DNA of 64,000 bases. Origin: Alphaproteobacteria bacterium (GTDB taxonomy: Bacteria; Pseudomonadota; Alphaproteobacteria; UBA828). Numbering within the stretch: position 1 is the first letter of the stretch; every line of letters starts with the position of its first letter. The stretch is from assembly GCA_022823305.1 (NCBI GenBank), contig JAJDXK010000009.1, positions 26,633-90,632 on the forward strand, given 5' to 3'. The notes under the pieces are model-generated. The model was not told the origin of the DNA. It saw only the letters and a list, made by a program, of their open reading frames with translations, and did no database searches. This document shows, in pieces, positions 34,309 through 42,838 of this stretch. A program made the translations under genes and the position numbers.

Positions 34309-35211
34309 TCAGTGCCGGCTCGCCTCGCCGAGAACCGCCGTCTTCATGATCGTGCTGTCGTCGACGTACTCGCCGCCTTCGGAGACCGCCGGCATCACGT
34401 CGCGGTAGCGGTCCTCCAGCACGATGTGCGGGTCGTGCCCCTCGACCCAGCCCAGGAAGATGTCGTGCAGGTGATAGCCGATCAGGTGCTGCACGTCCTC
34501 GCGCAGGTTCTTGGCGACCGCCGGCGGGACGGCGAGGTACTGGTTCTCCTCCTGGCGCAGCCAGCCCAGGCTGTAGCCGGTGATCGCGCCGGTGCGCCAC
34601 TCGTCCTCGGTATTGTTCTTGCCGCCGCCGTGATAGACCGAGCCGAGGTAGATCAGGCACGAGCCGCGCGGCATGACGGCGTAGGCCCGCTCGGCGTCGT
34701 CGTCCGGGTAGGTGTCGTCGTCCCACATGTGGCTGCCGAGAACCACGTTGGTGGCGCCGTTCTCGTAGGTGAAGTCGGTGAGCGACCACATCGTGTTGCA
34801 GAGGCACTGCGGCCCGGGGTGGCGGAAGGGCATCAGCGCATCGTCGCGGTGGATGATCTGCAGCCCCTGGCCGGGGCCGATCCGCACCGCCTGCGTCACG
34901 TGAAGCTGGTAGCGCTCGCAGCGCGGCAGCAGGATCTGGTCCATGACGCGGAGGATCTGCGGGCAGGTGGCGAGCTCCTCGCCGTAGGTCTTCGACTTCG
35001 CGACCAGCGAGCTCACCCGCTTCGTCCTGTCGCCCCAGAACTCCCCCTCGCCGTAGTAGGCACGGGAGAGGTAGGGCTCGAGCTCCGCGTTGACCCGGTC
35101 GATCACCTCGTCGTCGACGACCTGGCGGTAGACGACCGCGCCGTCCTCCTTGAGGATCGCCATCGCCTCGTCGGCGCTCGTGTCGCGGTCGATTGAACGC
35201 ACGGTCTTCAT
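34309..35211 (-). CDS. Phytanoyl-CoA dioxygenase (PhyH)-family Fe(II)/2-oxoglutarate oxygenase
   Basis: 300 residues from the ATG at 35211, which has GCGAGG ahead; an in-frame GTG 33 bases upstream lacks a ribosome site. The iron facial triad can be read as His121 and Asp123 (HRDD) and His194 (VYHGGG), with ENGATNVVLGSH between them. An arginine in EWRTGAITG may bind 2-oxoglutarate. Members hydroxylate many small molecules, including ectoine and phosphonates. It stands alone on the minus strand between the transporter terminator and ureD. Substrate unknown. Confidence 0.85.
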   Translation of the reverse strand: MKTVRSIDRDTSADEAMAILKEDGAVVYRQVVDDEVIDRVNAELEPYLSRAYYGEGEFWGDRTKRVSSLVAKSKTYGEELATCPQILRVMDQILLPRCERYQLHVTQAVRIGPGQGLQIIHRDDALMPFRHPGPQCLCNTMWSLTDFTYENGATNVVLGSHMWDDDTYPDDDAERAYAVMPRGSCLIYLGSVYHGGGKNNTEDEWRTGAITGYSLGWLRQEENQYLAVPPAVAKNLREDVQHLIGYHLHDIFLGWVEGHDPHIVLEDRYRDVMPAVSEGGEYVDDSTIMKTAVLGEASRH

Positions 35212-35291
35212 CTCTGCCTCGCTCTGCTCGTGGCGGGCCGCCACCGGATGTCCGGCCCGGATATTAATCGAGTGACGCTGGCAAGGCTACG

Positions 35292-36164
35292 CTAGCACTT
35301 GAGGATGGGTCGGGCCCGCTTGCCGGCGATGGCGGGCCGCAGCGCGCCCCACGCGGCGAACAGAGCTTCGTGCGCCTGCCAGGTCTCCGCGCTCAGGATG
35401 CGGACGATCACCAGCTCGCCGATGCGGGTGACGCCCGCCTCGGTGCCGTCGATCCCGGCGATGGCGTCGTGAACGTCGTCCTCGACGCCTGCAGGCAGGT
35501 CCGGCGCGTAGCCGAAGGCGGTCGCCATGTGCCGCCGGCCCTGCCACAGCCGCTCCAGCGCGGCGATGGTCTCAGGGTCGGTCGCGACGAGGCGGTCGAG
35601 GGCAAGCCTGCGGCCGCCGATGGTAATGCCGAACTCCGAGACCAGGTGGTGGAAGCGGAAGACCTCGCCGTCGCCGTAGTGTACCCGGCCGGCGGAGACC
35701 ATGTCGGTGGCGAAGAGGCGCGACGACGGCGCCATCGCGATGCGGTTGACCCGGTGCACCCGGCTGCGGGCGAAGGGGATCGCCTCGTCCGGACAGAACT
35801 CAAGCAGCGCGTCGGCGCCAACGTGGAGGTCCGTGATCTCGCGCGAGACCGCGCCGTCGGGGCACTTGTAGAACTTGCTGGACGCGGTGGTGGTAAAGAG
35901 CGCGCGGGTGCCGGGCTCCAGCTCGGCATGGAAGTGCGCGACATCGCCCTCGACGAAGCCGCCGCCGCTGTTGACGATCAGCATGAAGGGCTCGTCGTCG
36001 TGGTCCTGGTAGTGATAGCCCTGCCACTGGAAGGGGATGCGCCAGCAAAGCGGGTCGATCTCCGTGCGCCCGAGCCGGCGCCGCGCGCGGACGTTCATCA
36101 GCGCGTACTTGCCGACGATCCACTCGGGATCAGGCGCTACCGGCGCGCTGCTCGGCTCCGCCAT
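35292..36164 (-). CDS. ureD: Urease accessory protein UreD
   Basis: 290 residues. The UreD core is present: [22 protein letters not shown] near residue 70, [12 protein letters not shown], and [19 protein letters not shown]. UreD scaffolds the UreFG complex during nickel loading of urease. The ATG at 36164 has GGAAGG in front and lies 35 bases inside the end of ureG. It is the last gene of the operon; in many proteobacteria ureD is first. Confidence 0.9.
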   Translation of the reverse strand: MAEPSSAPVAPDPEWIVGKYALMNVRARRRLGRTEIDPLCWRIPFQWQGYHYQDHDDEPFMLIVNSGGGFVEGDVAHFHAELEPGTRALFTTTASSKFYKCPDGAVSREITDLHVGADALLEFCPDEAIPFARSRVHRVNRIAMAPSSRLFATDMVSAGRVHYGDGEVFRFHHLVSEFGITIGGRRLALDRLVATDPETIAALERLWQGRRHMATAFGYAPDLPAGVEDDVHDAIAGIDGTEAGVTRIGELVIVRILSAETWQAHEALFAAWGALRPAIAGKRARPILKC

Positions 36165-36774
36165 GGCCTTCCATCAGAAGAACGTCGCGCTCGATCCAGG
36201 CGATCACGTCGGCCAGACCCTCGCCGGCGCGCAGGTTGGTGAAGAGGAAGGGGCGGGGCCCGCGCATCTTCTTCGAATCGCGCTCCATCACGCCGAGGTC
36301 GGCGCCCACCATGGGCGCGAGGTCGATCTTGTTGATGACCAGCAGCGGCGACTTGGTGATGCCGGGGCCCCCCTTGCGCGGGATCTTGTCGCCCTCGGCC
36401 ACGTCGATGACGTAGATGTAGCTGTCCACCAGCTCCGGGCTGAAGGTCGCCGCCAGGTTGTCGCCGCCGCTCTCGACGAAGACGATGTCGAGGTCGGGAT
36501 GCAGCGCCGCCATCTCCTCGATGGCATGGGCGTTCATCGAGACGTCCTCGCGGATCGCGGTATGCGGGCAGCCGCCGGTCTCGACGCCGGCCACGCGCTC
36601 CGGCGCGATGGCGCCCGACTTGACGACGAACTCGGCGTCCTCCTTGGTGTAGATGTCGTTGGTGATGGCCGCCAGCGAATGGTGCCCGCCCATGTGGCGG
36701 CAGAGCGACACCAGCAGCGCCGTCTTGCCCGAGCCCACGGGCCCGCCGATGCCGATCCTGACCGGCTTGCGCAT
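36130..36774 (-). CDS. ureG: Urease accessory GTPase UreG
   Basis: About 214 residues. SIMIBI GTPase with P-loop [14 protein letters not shown], the nickel-handling CPH-type motif ([11 protein letters not shown]), FVESGGDNL, and NKIDLAP base recognition. The ATG at 36774 has GGGGAG at good distance; a GTG six bases upstream is also in frame. UreG couples GTP hydrolysis to nickel delivery. Confidence 0.95.
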   Translation of the reverse strand: MRKPVRIGIGGPVGSGKTALLVSLCRHMGGHHSLAAITNDIYTKEDAEFVVKSGAIAPERVAGVETGGCPHTAIREDVSMNAHAIEEMAALHPDLDIVFVESGGDNLAATFSPELVDSYIYVIDVAEGDKIPRKGGPGITKSPLLVINKIDLAPMVGADLGVMERDSKKMRGPRPFLFTNLRAGEGLADVIAWIERDVLLMEGHGGAEQRAGSA

Positions 36775-36810
36775 GCTCACGATCTCCCCGGTTGTCCCGC
36801 TCTCACCGCA

Positions 36811-37518
36811 TTATGACATGCAGAGCCGCGTGTGCAGGCGCTCGTGCCGCATGCTGGCGATGTCGAGGCCGGCGGTGGCGCTGCCGAGCGCGTCCAGCTC
36901 CATGGCGCAGGCCTCGGCCGCGCCCCCGGTCAGCAGCGGCCAGGCCTCTCGCACGATGCGCTGGCTCTCGATCTGGCCGAGCGGGATCAGCCGCGCACCG
37001 ACGCTGACGAGGTTGGAGAGGCCGGCGTGCAGGAAGGCGAGCACGGCATCGCCGACGCCGATCCCCTGCGCCTGTGCCGCGGCGCCGAAGACGACGGCCT
37101 GGTGGCCCTCGCAGCGCCCGTCCCGCATGGCCTCGGCCAGCGGCGCCAGGGTCTCGGCGCTGAACACGTCGCGGTGGGCGGCGAGGAGCGCGCGGCCGGT
37201 CTTGTACGAGGCCTCGCGCGATTCCCGGCTCAGCTTGAGCGCGCCGACGATGGCGTCGAGCGCCAGCAGCGCGTCGAGCTCCCCTGCGGTGGCGTGCCGA
37301 TGCGCGTGTGCCGCCGCGGCCCCGTCGGTGGGTATGACGGCGTAGCGGAGCCAGTCGCGGCAGGCGCCCTCGAAGGACGCGGCATCGTCGAGGGCGCCGG
37401 AATCGATCCAGGTCTCGAAGCCGTAGGAGTGGTTGAACGCGCCGGTCGGGAACGAGGCGTTCGCCACCTGCAGCAGGTAGAGGAGCCGGTCCGGACTTCC
37501 GGCGCTATCAGTGGTCAT
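36811..37518 (-). CDS. ureF: Urease accessory protein UreF
   Basis: 235 residues, all-helical. The family signature is in ASFPTGAFNHSYGFETWIDSG at the N-terminus, and the C-terminal GSATAGLDIASMRHERLHTRL contains the usual ending of UreF. UreF gates GTPase activity of UreG in the activation complex. Its ATG overlaps the histidine-rich end of ureE by 11 bases. Confidence 0.93.
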   Translation of the reverse strand: MTTDSAGSPDRLLYLLQVANASFPTGAFNHSYGFETWIDSGALDDAASFEGACRDWLRYAVIPTDGAAAAHAHRHATAGELDALLALDAIVGALKLSRESREASYKTGRALLAAHRDVFSAETLAPLAEAMRDGRCEGHQAVVFGAAAQAQGIGVGDAVLAFLHAGLSNLVSVGARLIPLGQIESQRIVREAWPLLTGGAAEACAMELDALGSATAGLDIASMRHERLHTRLCMS

Positions 37519-37975
37519 GGTGATGGTGATGATGGGCGCCGTGGGCGCCGTAGCGGCGGCCGACGAAGGGCATGGTGCGTTCCTCGAAGGCGATGCCGAG
37601 ACGCGCGAGCAGGTCGGCCACCATGGGGTCGGCCGGTGTCAGCATCCCGTCGTCGCTGAAGCGCACCGGCCGGTGCAGGTTGCCGAGCTGGTAGCCGGCG
37701 ACGCCCCAGGTGAAGGCATCGCCGGGGTTGACGACGTAGAGCGCCTCCGGGGCCGCGCGTGCCACCACCGCCGTGGTGCCGTCGAGCGCGAGCACGTCGC
37801 CGTCGTTGATCTCGGTGCCGCGCGGGAGCGAGATGCGCACCTCGCGGCCTGCTTGCGAACGCGCCGCCAGGTGGGCGCTGGCACGCTCCTCCGAGCTCAG
37901 CAGCACCGGGTCCTCGCTTTCGAAGCGCCCGCACAGGGACTCCACGGTGCCGAGGACCGCGGTGACGATCGTCAT
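37508..37975 (-). CDS. ureE: Urease accessory nickel metallochaperone UreE
   Basis: 155 residues. N-terminal peptide-binding part (SLPRGTEINDGDVLALD), central metal-binding domain with GYQLGNLHRPVRF, and a C-terminal tail GAHGAHHHHHHDH that binds nickel. It lies 24 bases after ureC, in the usual place. Confidence 0.94.
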   Translation of the reverse strand: MTIVTAVLGTVESLCGRFESEDPVLLSSEERASAHLAARSQAGREVRISLPRGTEINDGDVLALDGTTAVVARAAPEALYVVNPGDAFTWGVAGYQLGNLHRPVRFSDDGMLTPADPMVADLLARLGIAFEERTMPFVGRRYGAHGAHHHHHHDH

Positions 37976-37999
37976 GGGGCTCGCGCTGCGGCCCGCCGC

Positions 38000-39706
38000 C
38001 TAGCGGAAGTAGAAGAGCTGGGTCAGCGGCAGGGTCTTCGCCGGCTTGACGGTGATGCGCTCGCCGTCGACGTAGACGTTGTAGGTCTCGGGGTCGATCT
38101 CGATGTCGGGCAGCGCGTCGTTGTGGATCATGTCGCGCTTGGAGATGGTGCGGCAGCGCTTCACCGGTACCAGCGTCTGGGTCTCGATCTGGTCGGCGAG
38201 CCCGTTGTCGAGTGCCGCCTTGGTCACGAAGGAGTAGCTGGTGCGCTTGGGGTTGACGCCGAGGGAGCCGTACTGCGGCCGGTACTTGAGCGGCTGGCCC
38301 GTCATCAGCGAGCCCGCCGGATCGCCCATCACCGAGTGCGAGATGAAGCCTCCCTTGAGCGTCACCTCGGGCTTGGCGATGAAGAACTCGGGCCGCCAGA
38401 AGACGAGATCGGCCAGCTTGCCCGGCGTGATCGAGCCCACGTAGGAATCGACGCCGAAGCAGATCGAGGGGTTGATCGTCACCTTGGCGAGGTAGCGCTT
38501 GATCCTGAAGTTGTCGTTGCCGGAGCCGTCCTCGGAGAGGCGACCGAAGCGCACCTTGTTGACGGCGGCGAGCTGGAAGGAGCGCTGCGCGCTCTCGGCT
38601 GCGCGGCCCACCCCCTGGCTGTCGGAGCCGATCATGCTGATCGCGCCCATGTCGTGCAGCACGTCCTCGGCGCGCATGGTCTCGGCCCGGGCGCGGCCCT
38701 GGATGAAGGCGATGTCCGTCGGCACGCTCTTGTTGAGGTTGTGGCAGGTGATCAACATGTCGATCTCTTCGTCGTACGTGTTGATCGAGAAGGGGTTGGT
38801 GGGGTTGGTGGAGCTCGGCAGCAGGTGGGGCTCGCCGCAGACCCGCATCATGTCGGGCGCGTTGCCGCCGCCTGCGCCCTCGCAGTGGTAGATGTGCATG
38901 ACGCGGCCGTTGATGGCGGCGATCGTGTCTTCGTAGTAGCCGGTCTCGTTCAGCGTGTCGGCGTGGATCTGGACCTGGAAGTCGTACTCGTCGGCGAGCT
39001 CCATCGTGGTCTCGATGGCGGCGGGCGAGGACGACCAGTCCTCGTGGATCTTCAGTCCCGTGGCCCCTGCCAGGATCTGCTCCACCAGCGAGCCCGGCGT
39101 GGCCGCGTTGCCCTTGCCGAAGTTGCCGAAGTTGAGCGGGATGTCGGCCATCGCCTCCAGCATGCGCTGGATGTTGAAGACGCCAGGGCACTCGATGCCG
39201 ACCGTCTTGGGCCCGGAGCCGCCGCCGATCACCGTGGTGAAACCCGCGTTCTGGTACTCGTAGAGCTGCTGCACGGAATCGAAGTGGGGGTGGATGTCGA
39301 CGAAGCCCGGCGTGCAGATCAGCCCCTCGACCGAGAGGATGTCGGTGTTGGGCGAGACGATGAGCCCCGGCGTGATGTTCATGGTGTCGGGGTTGCCGGA
39401 CTTGCCGACGCCGACGATCTCGCCGTCGAGCACCCCGATGTCGCCCTTCACCACGCCCAAGACCGGGTCGATGATCACGGCGTTGGTGATCACCATGTCG
39501 AGGCCGCCGTCGCTCTGCTTCCACTTCGACGCCTGGCCCATGCCGTCGCGGATGGTCTTGCCGCCGCCGAAGACGAGCTCGTCGCCATAGGTGGTGTAGT
39601 CGTGCTCGATCTCCGCCACGAGGCCGGTGTCGGCGAGGTGGATCTTGTCTCCGGTGGTCGGCCCGTACTGCGCGGCGTAGTCCGGGCGAGCGATCTTCAT
39701 GCTCAT
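38000..39706 (-). CDS. ureC: Urease alpha (catalytic) subunit UreC, divergent type
   Basis: 568 residues, normal length. All nickel ligands can be placed: His139 and His141 (in DIHPHFD), carbamylated Lys219 (GLKIHEDW), His248 (IHADTLNE), His274 (YHCEGAGGG) and Asp362 (GSDSQG). Catalytic His221 and the flap cysteine and histidine (Cys321, His322 in TCHNLN) are present. The protein differs from common bacterial ureases at the first site (HPHFDS rather than HIHWI), in the flap (CHN rather than CHH) and at the C-terminus (PLTQLFYFR). Likely an active but deep-branching urease hydrolysing urea to ammonia and CO2. Confidence 0.95.
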   Translation of the reverse strand: MSMKIARPDYAAQYGPTTGDKIHLADTGLVAEIEHDYTTYGDELVFGGGKTIRDGMGQASKWKQSDGGLDMVITNAVIIDPVLGVVKGDIGVLDGEIVGVGKSGNPDTMNITPGLIVSPNTDILSVEGLICTPGFVDIHPHFDSVQQLYEYQNAGFTTVIGGGSGPKTVGIECPGVFNIQRMLEAMADIPLNFGNFGKGNAATPGSLVEQILAGATGLKIHEDWSSSPAAIETTMELADEYDFQVQIHADTLNETGYYEDTIAAINGRVMHIYHCEGAGGGNAPDMMRVCGEPHLLPSSTNPTNPFSINTYDEEIDMLITCHNLNKSVPTDIAFIQGRARAETMRAEDVLHDMGAISMIGSDSQGVGRAAESAQRSFQLAAVNKVRFGRLSEDGSGNDNFRIKRYLAKVTINPSICFGVDSYVGSITPGKLADLVFWRPEFFIAKPEVTLKGGFISHSVMGDPAGSLMTGQPLKYRPQYGSLGVNPKRTSYSFVTKAALDNGLADQIETQTLVPVKRCRTISKRDMIHNDALPDIEIDPETYNVYVDGERITVKPAKTLPLTQLFYFR

Positions 39707-39734
39707 GCTCTCGTTCCCTGCTCCTGGCCTCGCT

Positions 39735-40238
39735 TCAGTCGTCCTTGCCGCCGAACTTCTCGTCCGGCGGGGTCTCGACCGGGTAGCGCTCGCCCTCGAA
39801 GCAGTAGCCCTCGGCCCTGAGGCGGCGCATGGTCTGCTCCTTGATGATGCCGGAGCGGACCGAGCCGTTGGTCATGTTGTTCATGCCGTAGGCGACCTGG
39901 CGCCCGACGTAGCCGGTGATCCGCACCTTGCGGCTCTGCCCCGGCTCGAAGCGCACGGCGCTGCCGCTGGGCACGTCGAGGCGCATGCCGAAGGCCGCCT
40001 CCCGGTCGAAGGCCATTGCCCTGTTGCACTCGGCGAGGTGGTAGTGCGCGCCGATCTGGATCGGCCGGTCGCCGGTGTTGACCATGACGATCTCCAGCGA
40101 AGGCCGGCCGACGTTGATCTCGATGTCGTCGTCGGCGAAGTCGATTGCGCCGCACATCTGCGGCTCGCCCACCTCGAACGCCTCCTCCGGCACGACCGAC
40201 TCGGGCAGCGGCGGCGGGCTCCATTTCCTCTTAGCCAT
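39735..40238 (-). CDS. ureB: Urease beta subunit UreB with extended ends
   Basis: 167 residues. The core (VNTGDRPIQIGAHYHLAECNRAMAFDR, GMRLDVPSGSAVRFEPGQ) is typical, but the usual beta subunit is only about 100-110 residues. Here there is an extra N-terminal segment of about 35 residues rich in Pro/Glu with a cysteine, and a C-terminal extension of about 40 residues (from VRSGIIKEQT). The extensions may add subunit contacts. It lies between ureA and ureC, 28 bases from ureC. Confidence 0.94.
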   Translation of the reverse strand: MAKRKWSPPPLPESVVPEEAFEVGEPQMCGAIDFADDDIEINVGRPSLEIVMVNTGDRPIQIGAHYHLAECNRAMAFDREAAFGMRLDVPSGSAVRFEPGQSRKVRITGYVGRQVAYGMNNMTNGSVRSGIIKEQTMRRLRAEGYCFEGERYPVETPPDEKFGGKDD

Positions 40239-40264
40239 CGGCCTTCTCCTCCCTCTCTACTGCC

Positions 40265-40576
40265 CTATTCGCGGATCGGGTTCATGACCGTGACGAGCTT
40301 CGTCCCGTCAGGGAAGAGCGCCTCGACCTGGACGATCTTCATCATCTCGGGCACGCCGGTCATCACGTCGTCGCGCTTCAGGATGGTGGCGCCGTACTCC
40401 ATCATGTCGGTCAGCATCGGGATGCTGCCCTCGCGCGCGCGTTCCAGGATCTCGTCGCAGATCAGCGCCACCGCCTCGGGGTAGTTGAGCTTGATGCCGC
40501 GGTCGAGGCGCCGGCGGGCCATCTCGGCGGCGGCCCAGAGCTGAATCCGTTCCTCTTCCCGTACCGTCAGATGCAT
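40265..40576 (-). CDS. ureA: Urease gamma subunit UreA
   Basis: 103 residues, standard length. The family pattern is clear: [30 protein letters not shown], then [33 protein letters not shown]. It is the first gene of the urease operon. The 168 bases upstream hold a perfect 10-base palindrome and an AT-rich TTTAAT that could be the promoter -10. Confidence 0.95.
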   Translation of the reverse strand: MHLTVREEERIQLWAAAEMARRRLDRGIKLNYPEAVALICDEILERAREGSIPMLTDMMEYGATILKRDDVMTGVPEMMKIVQVEALFPDGTKLVTVMNPIRE

Positions 40577-40668
40577 GAGCCCGCGCTCCCTCTCGCTCGC
40601 GACGTCCGCAAAGACCGGGCGGAAATCCGGTTCCGTGCGACTGGCGCACGTATTAAACGTCCCCTGAA

Positions 40669-40678
40669 GGGTATACCC
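40669..40678. promoter_or_regulatory. Perfect palindrome upstream of ureA
   Basis: GGGTATACCC is a perfect 10-base palindrome about 93 bases before the ureA start. A TTTAAT/TTAATA sequence on the minus strand lies about ten bases closer to the gene and could be a -10 element, so the palindrome would overlap or precede the -35 region. No regulator is identified. Confidence 0.3.
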
Positions 40679-40744
40679 GAACGGGCAGGGCCGACCAAGG
40701 TGCCCCGTGGCGGGTCCCTCCGGCCCCGGGAGGGGCGCTTCCGC

Positions 40745-41272
40745 TCAGCGGGCGACGGCGTCGCCCTCCAGGTAGCGCCGGGGCCAGGCGATGCCTTGCC
40801 AGGTCCGGATATACACGGGGTCGAGGCGCACCAGCCAGCGCTTCCAGCTCATGGTGGGCTCGAGGTAGCTCGGACCGTTCTCGCCGTAGTAGCGGAGCGC
40901 CATCGCGCGGGCGACCTCCACCCAGCGGCCGCCGACGTTGGGGCGCTCCACGATCGCGGCCTCGCACTGGGCGAGGAAGCGCCGCTGCACGCCGCTGTCG
41001 GCGGCCTCGTCGGCGGCGGAGGATTCGTCGATGGTCACGGCGCAGCGGGGCCGGGCCTCAAGATGGTGCGCCCAGGCGGAACGCGCCCTCGGCACGACCC
41101 AGAGCGCCGCGCCGTCCCACTGGTACCAGCAGGGCACGACGTAGGGCCAGTCGTTGTCGTCGAGGCAGGCGACGCGGGCGAGAAATGGCTCCGCCAGGAA
41201 GGCGTCGATCTCGTCCGCGCTCATCCTGCCGATCTTGCCGCGCCAGCTCTCGTCCTTCCGGTCCGCGCCCAT
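40745..41272 (-). CDS. Pyridoxamine 5'-phosphate oxidase-fold flavin/F420-binding protein
   Basis: 175 residues with a split-barrel PNPOx-like fold: DAFLAEPFLARVACLDDNDWPYVVPCWYQWDGAALWVV is the typical N-terminal strand pattern, followed by ARSAWAHHLEARPRCAVTID. Family members bind FMN, F420 or haem. The ATG at 41272 has GGAGGAG in front. It follows the AstE/AspA-family gene by 28 bases on the same strand. The true substrate is unknown; a role in the urease operon is not implied, because the strand is shared but a 168-base gap separates them. Confidence 0.8.
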   Translation of the reverse strand: MGADRKDESWRGKIGRMSADEIDAFLAEPFLARVACLDDNDWPYVVPCWYQWDGAALWVVPRARSAWAHHLEARPRCAVTIDESSAADEAADSGVQRRFLAQCEAAIVERPNVGGRWVEVARAMALRYYGENGPSYLEPTMSWKRWLVRLDPVYIRTWQGIAWPRRYLEGDAVAR

Positions 41273-41300
41273 CGCCGCTCCTCCCACCTGCCGTCCCGGC

Positions 41301-42335
41301 TCAGCCGTCGCCCGTCTCCACCATGTCCGCGCCGAGGTGGAAGAGGCAGTCGCCGCGCTCCACCCGCCCGGGCACGCGCTTGCAGACCACCAGCCCTGTT
41401 TGCTCGAAGCGGACCTCCGCAGGCTCCTGCCAGGGCGTCTCCGGCGTGTGGATCAGCCCGGCGCGCTGGCTGGCCTCCACCTCGTCGCCGAGCTCCACCA
41501 GAGGCTCGAACAGGCCGTCCTCGCTGGCGTAGGTGAAGTAGTCCCAGGTGTCGGCGGTGAGCAGGCGGGTCTCCGCTGCCGGCTCCTCGTCATCCGCCAC
41601 CGGGCCGTGCCAGACGCCGACGTGGCGCAGCACCCGGCGCACGCCCGCCTCGCAGATGCGCAGACATGCGGGCGTGACCGTGCCGCCACCGCCCATCTCG
41701 GTGCCGAGCGCGACCACGCCGCGCCGCACCGCCGCCGAGACGTTGGTGGCGCCCACGCCCTGCACCGCCGGGAAGAGGAAGCCGTAGGGCGCGCCGAAGA
41801 CCCGGCCGATCTCCATGATCCGGGGCATGAGCGCCTCCGGCACCGCCGAATCGCGCAGGATCATCGTCGGCAGGTACATGAGCGAGCTGCCGCCGGAGTG
41901 CAGGTCGAGCATGTAGTCGGCGCGCGGCGTGAGCTCGCTGTCGATGTAGTGGGCGAGCATCTCGGTGAGGCGCCCGTCGCGCGTGCCGGGGAAGACGCGG
42001 TTCAGGTTCAGCTCGTCCACAGGCGAGGTCCTGAGCCCGGCCCTGGCGGCGGGGTAGTTGGCCATGGGCAGGACGATGATGCGGCCGCTCACGTCGGCGG
42101 GCTCGAGGCAGCGGATGAGCCGGGTCAGCGTCACCTGCCCCTCGTACTCGTCGCCGTGCACGCCCGACGTGAGCAGCACCGTCGGGCCTTCGCCCTTCTT
42201 CACGCAGACGAGCGGCACCGGCAGCCAGCCGTAGGCCGAGCGGTGCACCGAATGAGGCAGGCGCAGATGGTCGCACTGCTTGCCGTCGCGGTCGAAATCG
42301 ATCCGCGTGCTCAACCGCGTGCGCGGCTCCTCCAT
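41301..42335 (-). CDS. Succinylglutamate desuccinylase/aspartoacylase-family zinc deacylase
   Basis: 344 residues, M14-like metallohydrolase. Zinc ligands are the His and Glu of SGVHGDEYEGQ (around residue 60) and the His of DLHSGG. The N-acyl-binding arginine is likely in NLNRVFPG, and EMGGGGTV probably contains the catalytic glutamate. The sequence pattern is close to DoeB-type N-acetyl-diaminobutyrate deacetylases of ectoine degradation, but no other ectoine genes are present. The ATG at 42335 follows a G-rich ribosome site; upstream frame is not protein-like. Confidence 0.85.
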   Translation of the reverse strand: MEEPRTRLSTRIDFDRDGKQCDHLRLPHSVHRSAYGWLPVPLVCVKKGEGPTVLLTSGVHGDEYEGQVTLTRLIRCLEPADVSGRIIVLPMANYPAARAGLRTSPVDELNLNRVFPGTRDGRLTEMLAHYIDSELTPRADYMLDLHSGGSSLMYLPTMILRDSAVPEALMPRIMEIGRVFGAPYGFLFPAVQGVGATNVSAAVRRGVVALGTEMGGGGTVTPACLRICEAGVRRVLRHVGVWHGPVADDEEPAAETRLLTADTWDYFTYASEDGLFEPLVELGDEVEASQRAGLIHTPETPWQEPAEVRFEQTGLVVCKRVPGRVERGDCLFHLGADMVETGDG

Positions 42336-42484
42336 GGCGCGGCCCCCCTGATGGTCGCCCTGATGGTGGCGCCAGTCTGCCCGTTCTCGGGCAAGGGCGG
42401 CAATGGCGACGCCGGCCGTGCCGGTTTGACGCAGCCCGCCGGCGCCGCCACTCTCCCGCACGAAGGCCAAACGGGAGGACTGCC

Positions 42485-42808
42485 ATGGCGCTCTACGAGA
42501 TGAGGACCTACACGTTTCAAGTCGGCAAGCTCGCCGAGGCGGTCGCGCTCTATCGGGACGAAGGCTGGCCGGTGCTGGAGAAGGAGGGCTTGAGCGCCAA
42601 CCTGATCGGCTACTTCGTCGCCGACACGGGCACCCTCCACCGGCTGGTGCATCTGTGGAAGTTCGACGACGATGCCGACCGCCGGGCGTTCTGGGCGCGG
42701 CTCTATGGGAGCGAGGCGTTCATGGGCTTCGCCGGAAAGATCCGCCCCAACATGCTGAGCCAGGAGGTGGTGCTGCTGAACGAGGCCCCCTTCGGTCCGC
42801 ACCCGTAG
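42485..42808 (+). CDS. NIPSNAP-family protein
   Basis: 107 residues, single NIPSNAP (dimeric ferredoxin-like barrel) domain: YEMRTYTFQVGKLAEAVALY at the start, then LIGYFVADTGTLHRLVHLWKFDDDADRR and a helix with FWARLYGSEAF. Such small proteins often sit in degradation gene clusters, but the biochemical role is unknown. It diverges from the deacylase gene (150 bases between starts). GGGAGG precedes its ATG. Confidence 0.85.
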   Translation: MALYEMRTYTFQVGKLAEAVALYRDEGWPVLEKEGLSANLIGYFVADTGTLHRLVHLWKFDDDADRRAFWARLYGSEAFMGFAGKIRPNMLSQEVVLLNEAPFGPHP

Positions 42809-42815
42809 AACGCGC

Positions 42816-42838
42816 GCCGGCCAGAAGGGGCGGCCGGC
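42816..42838. terminator. Hairpin between convergent NIPSNAP and ion-channel genes
   Basis: GCCGGCC (42816-42822) pairs with GGCCGGC (42832-42838) over a 9-base loop, in the 30 bases between two convergent stop codons. The position suits a shared terminator, but no T-run is present on either side. Confidence 0.4.

Noticed and set aside
37511..39820. 769-codon plus-strand frame opposite ureC-ureE
   Set aside because: Antisense to conserved urease genes; composition is typical shadow.
41301..42335. Ectoine degradation cluster
   Set aside because: The deacylase is DoeB-like, but no DoeA, DoeC, DoeD or ectoine transporter genes are nearby.
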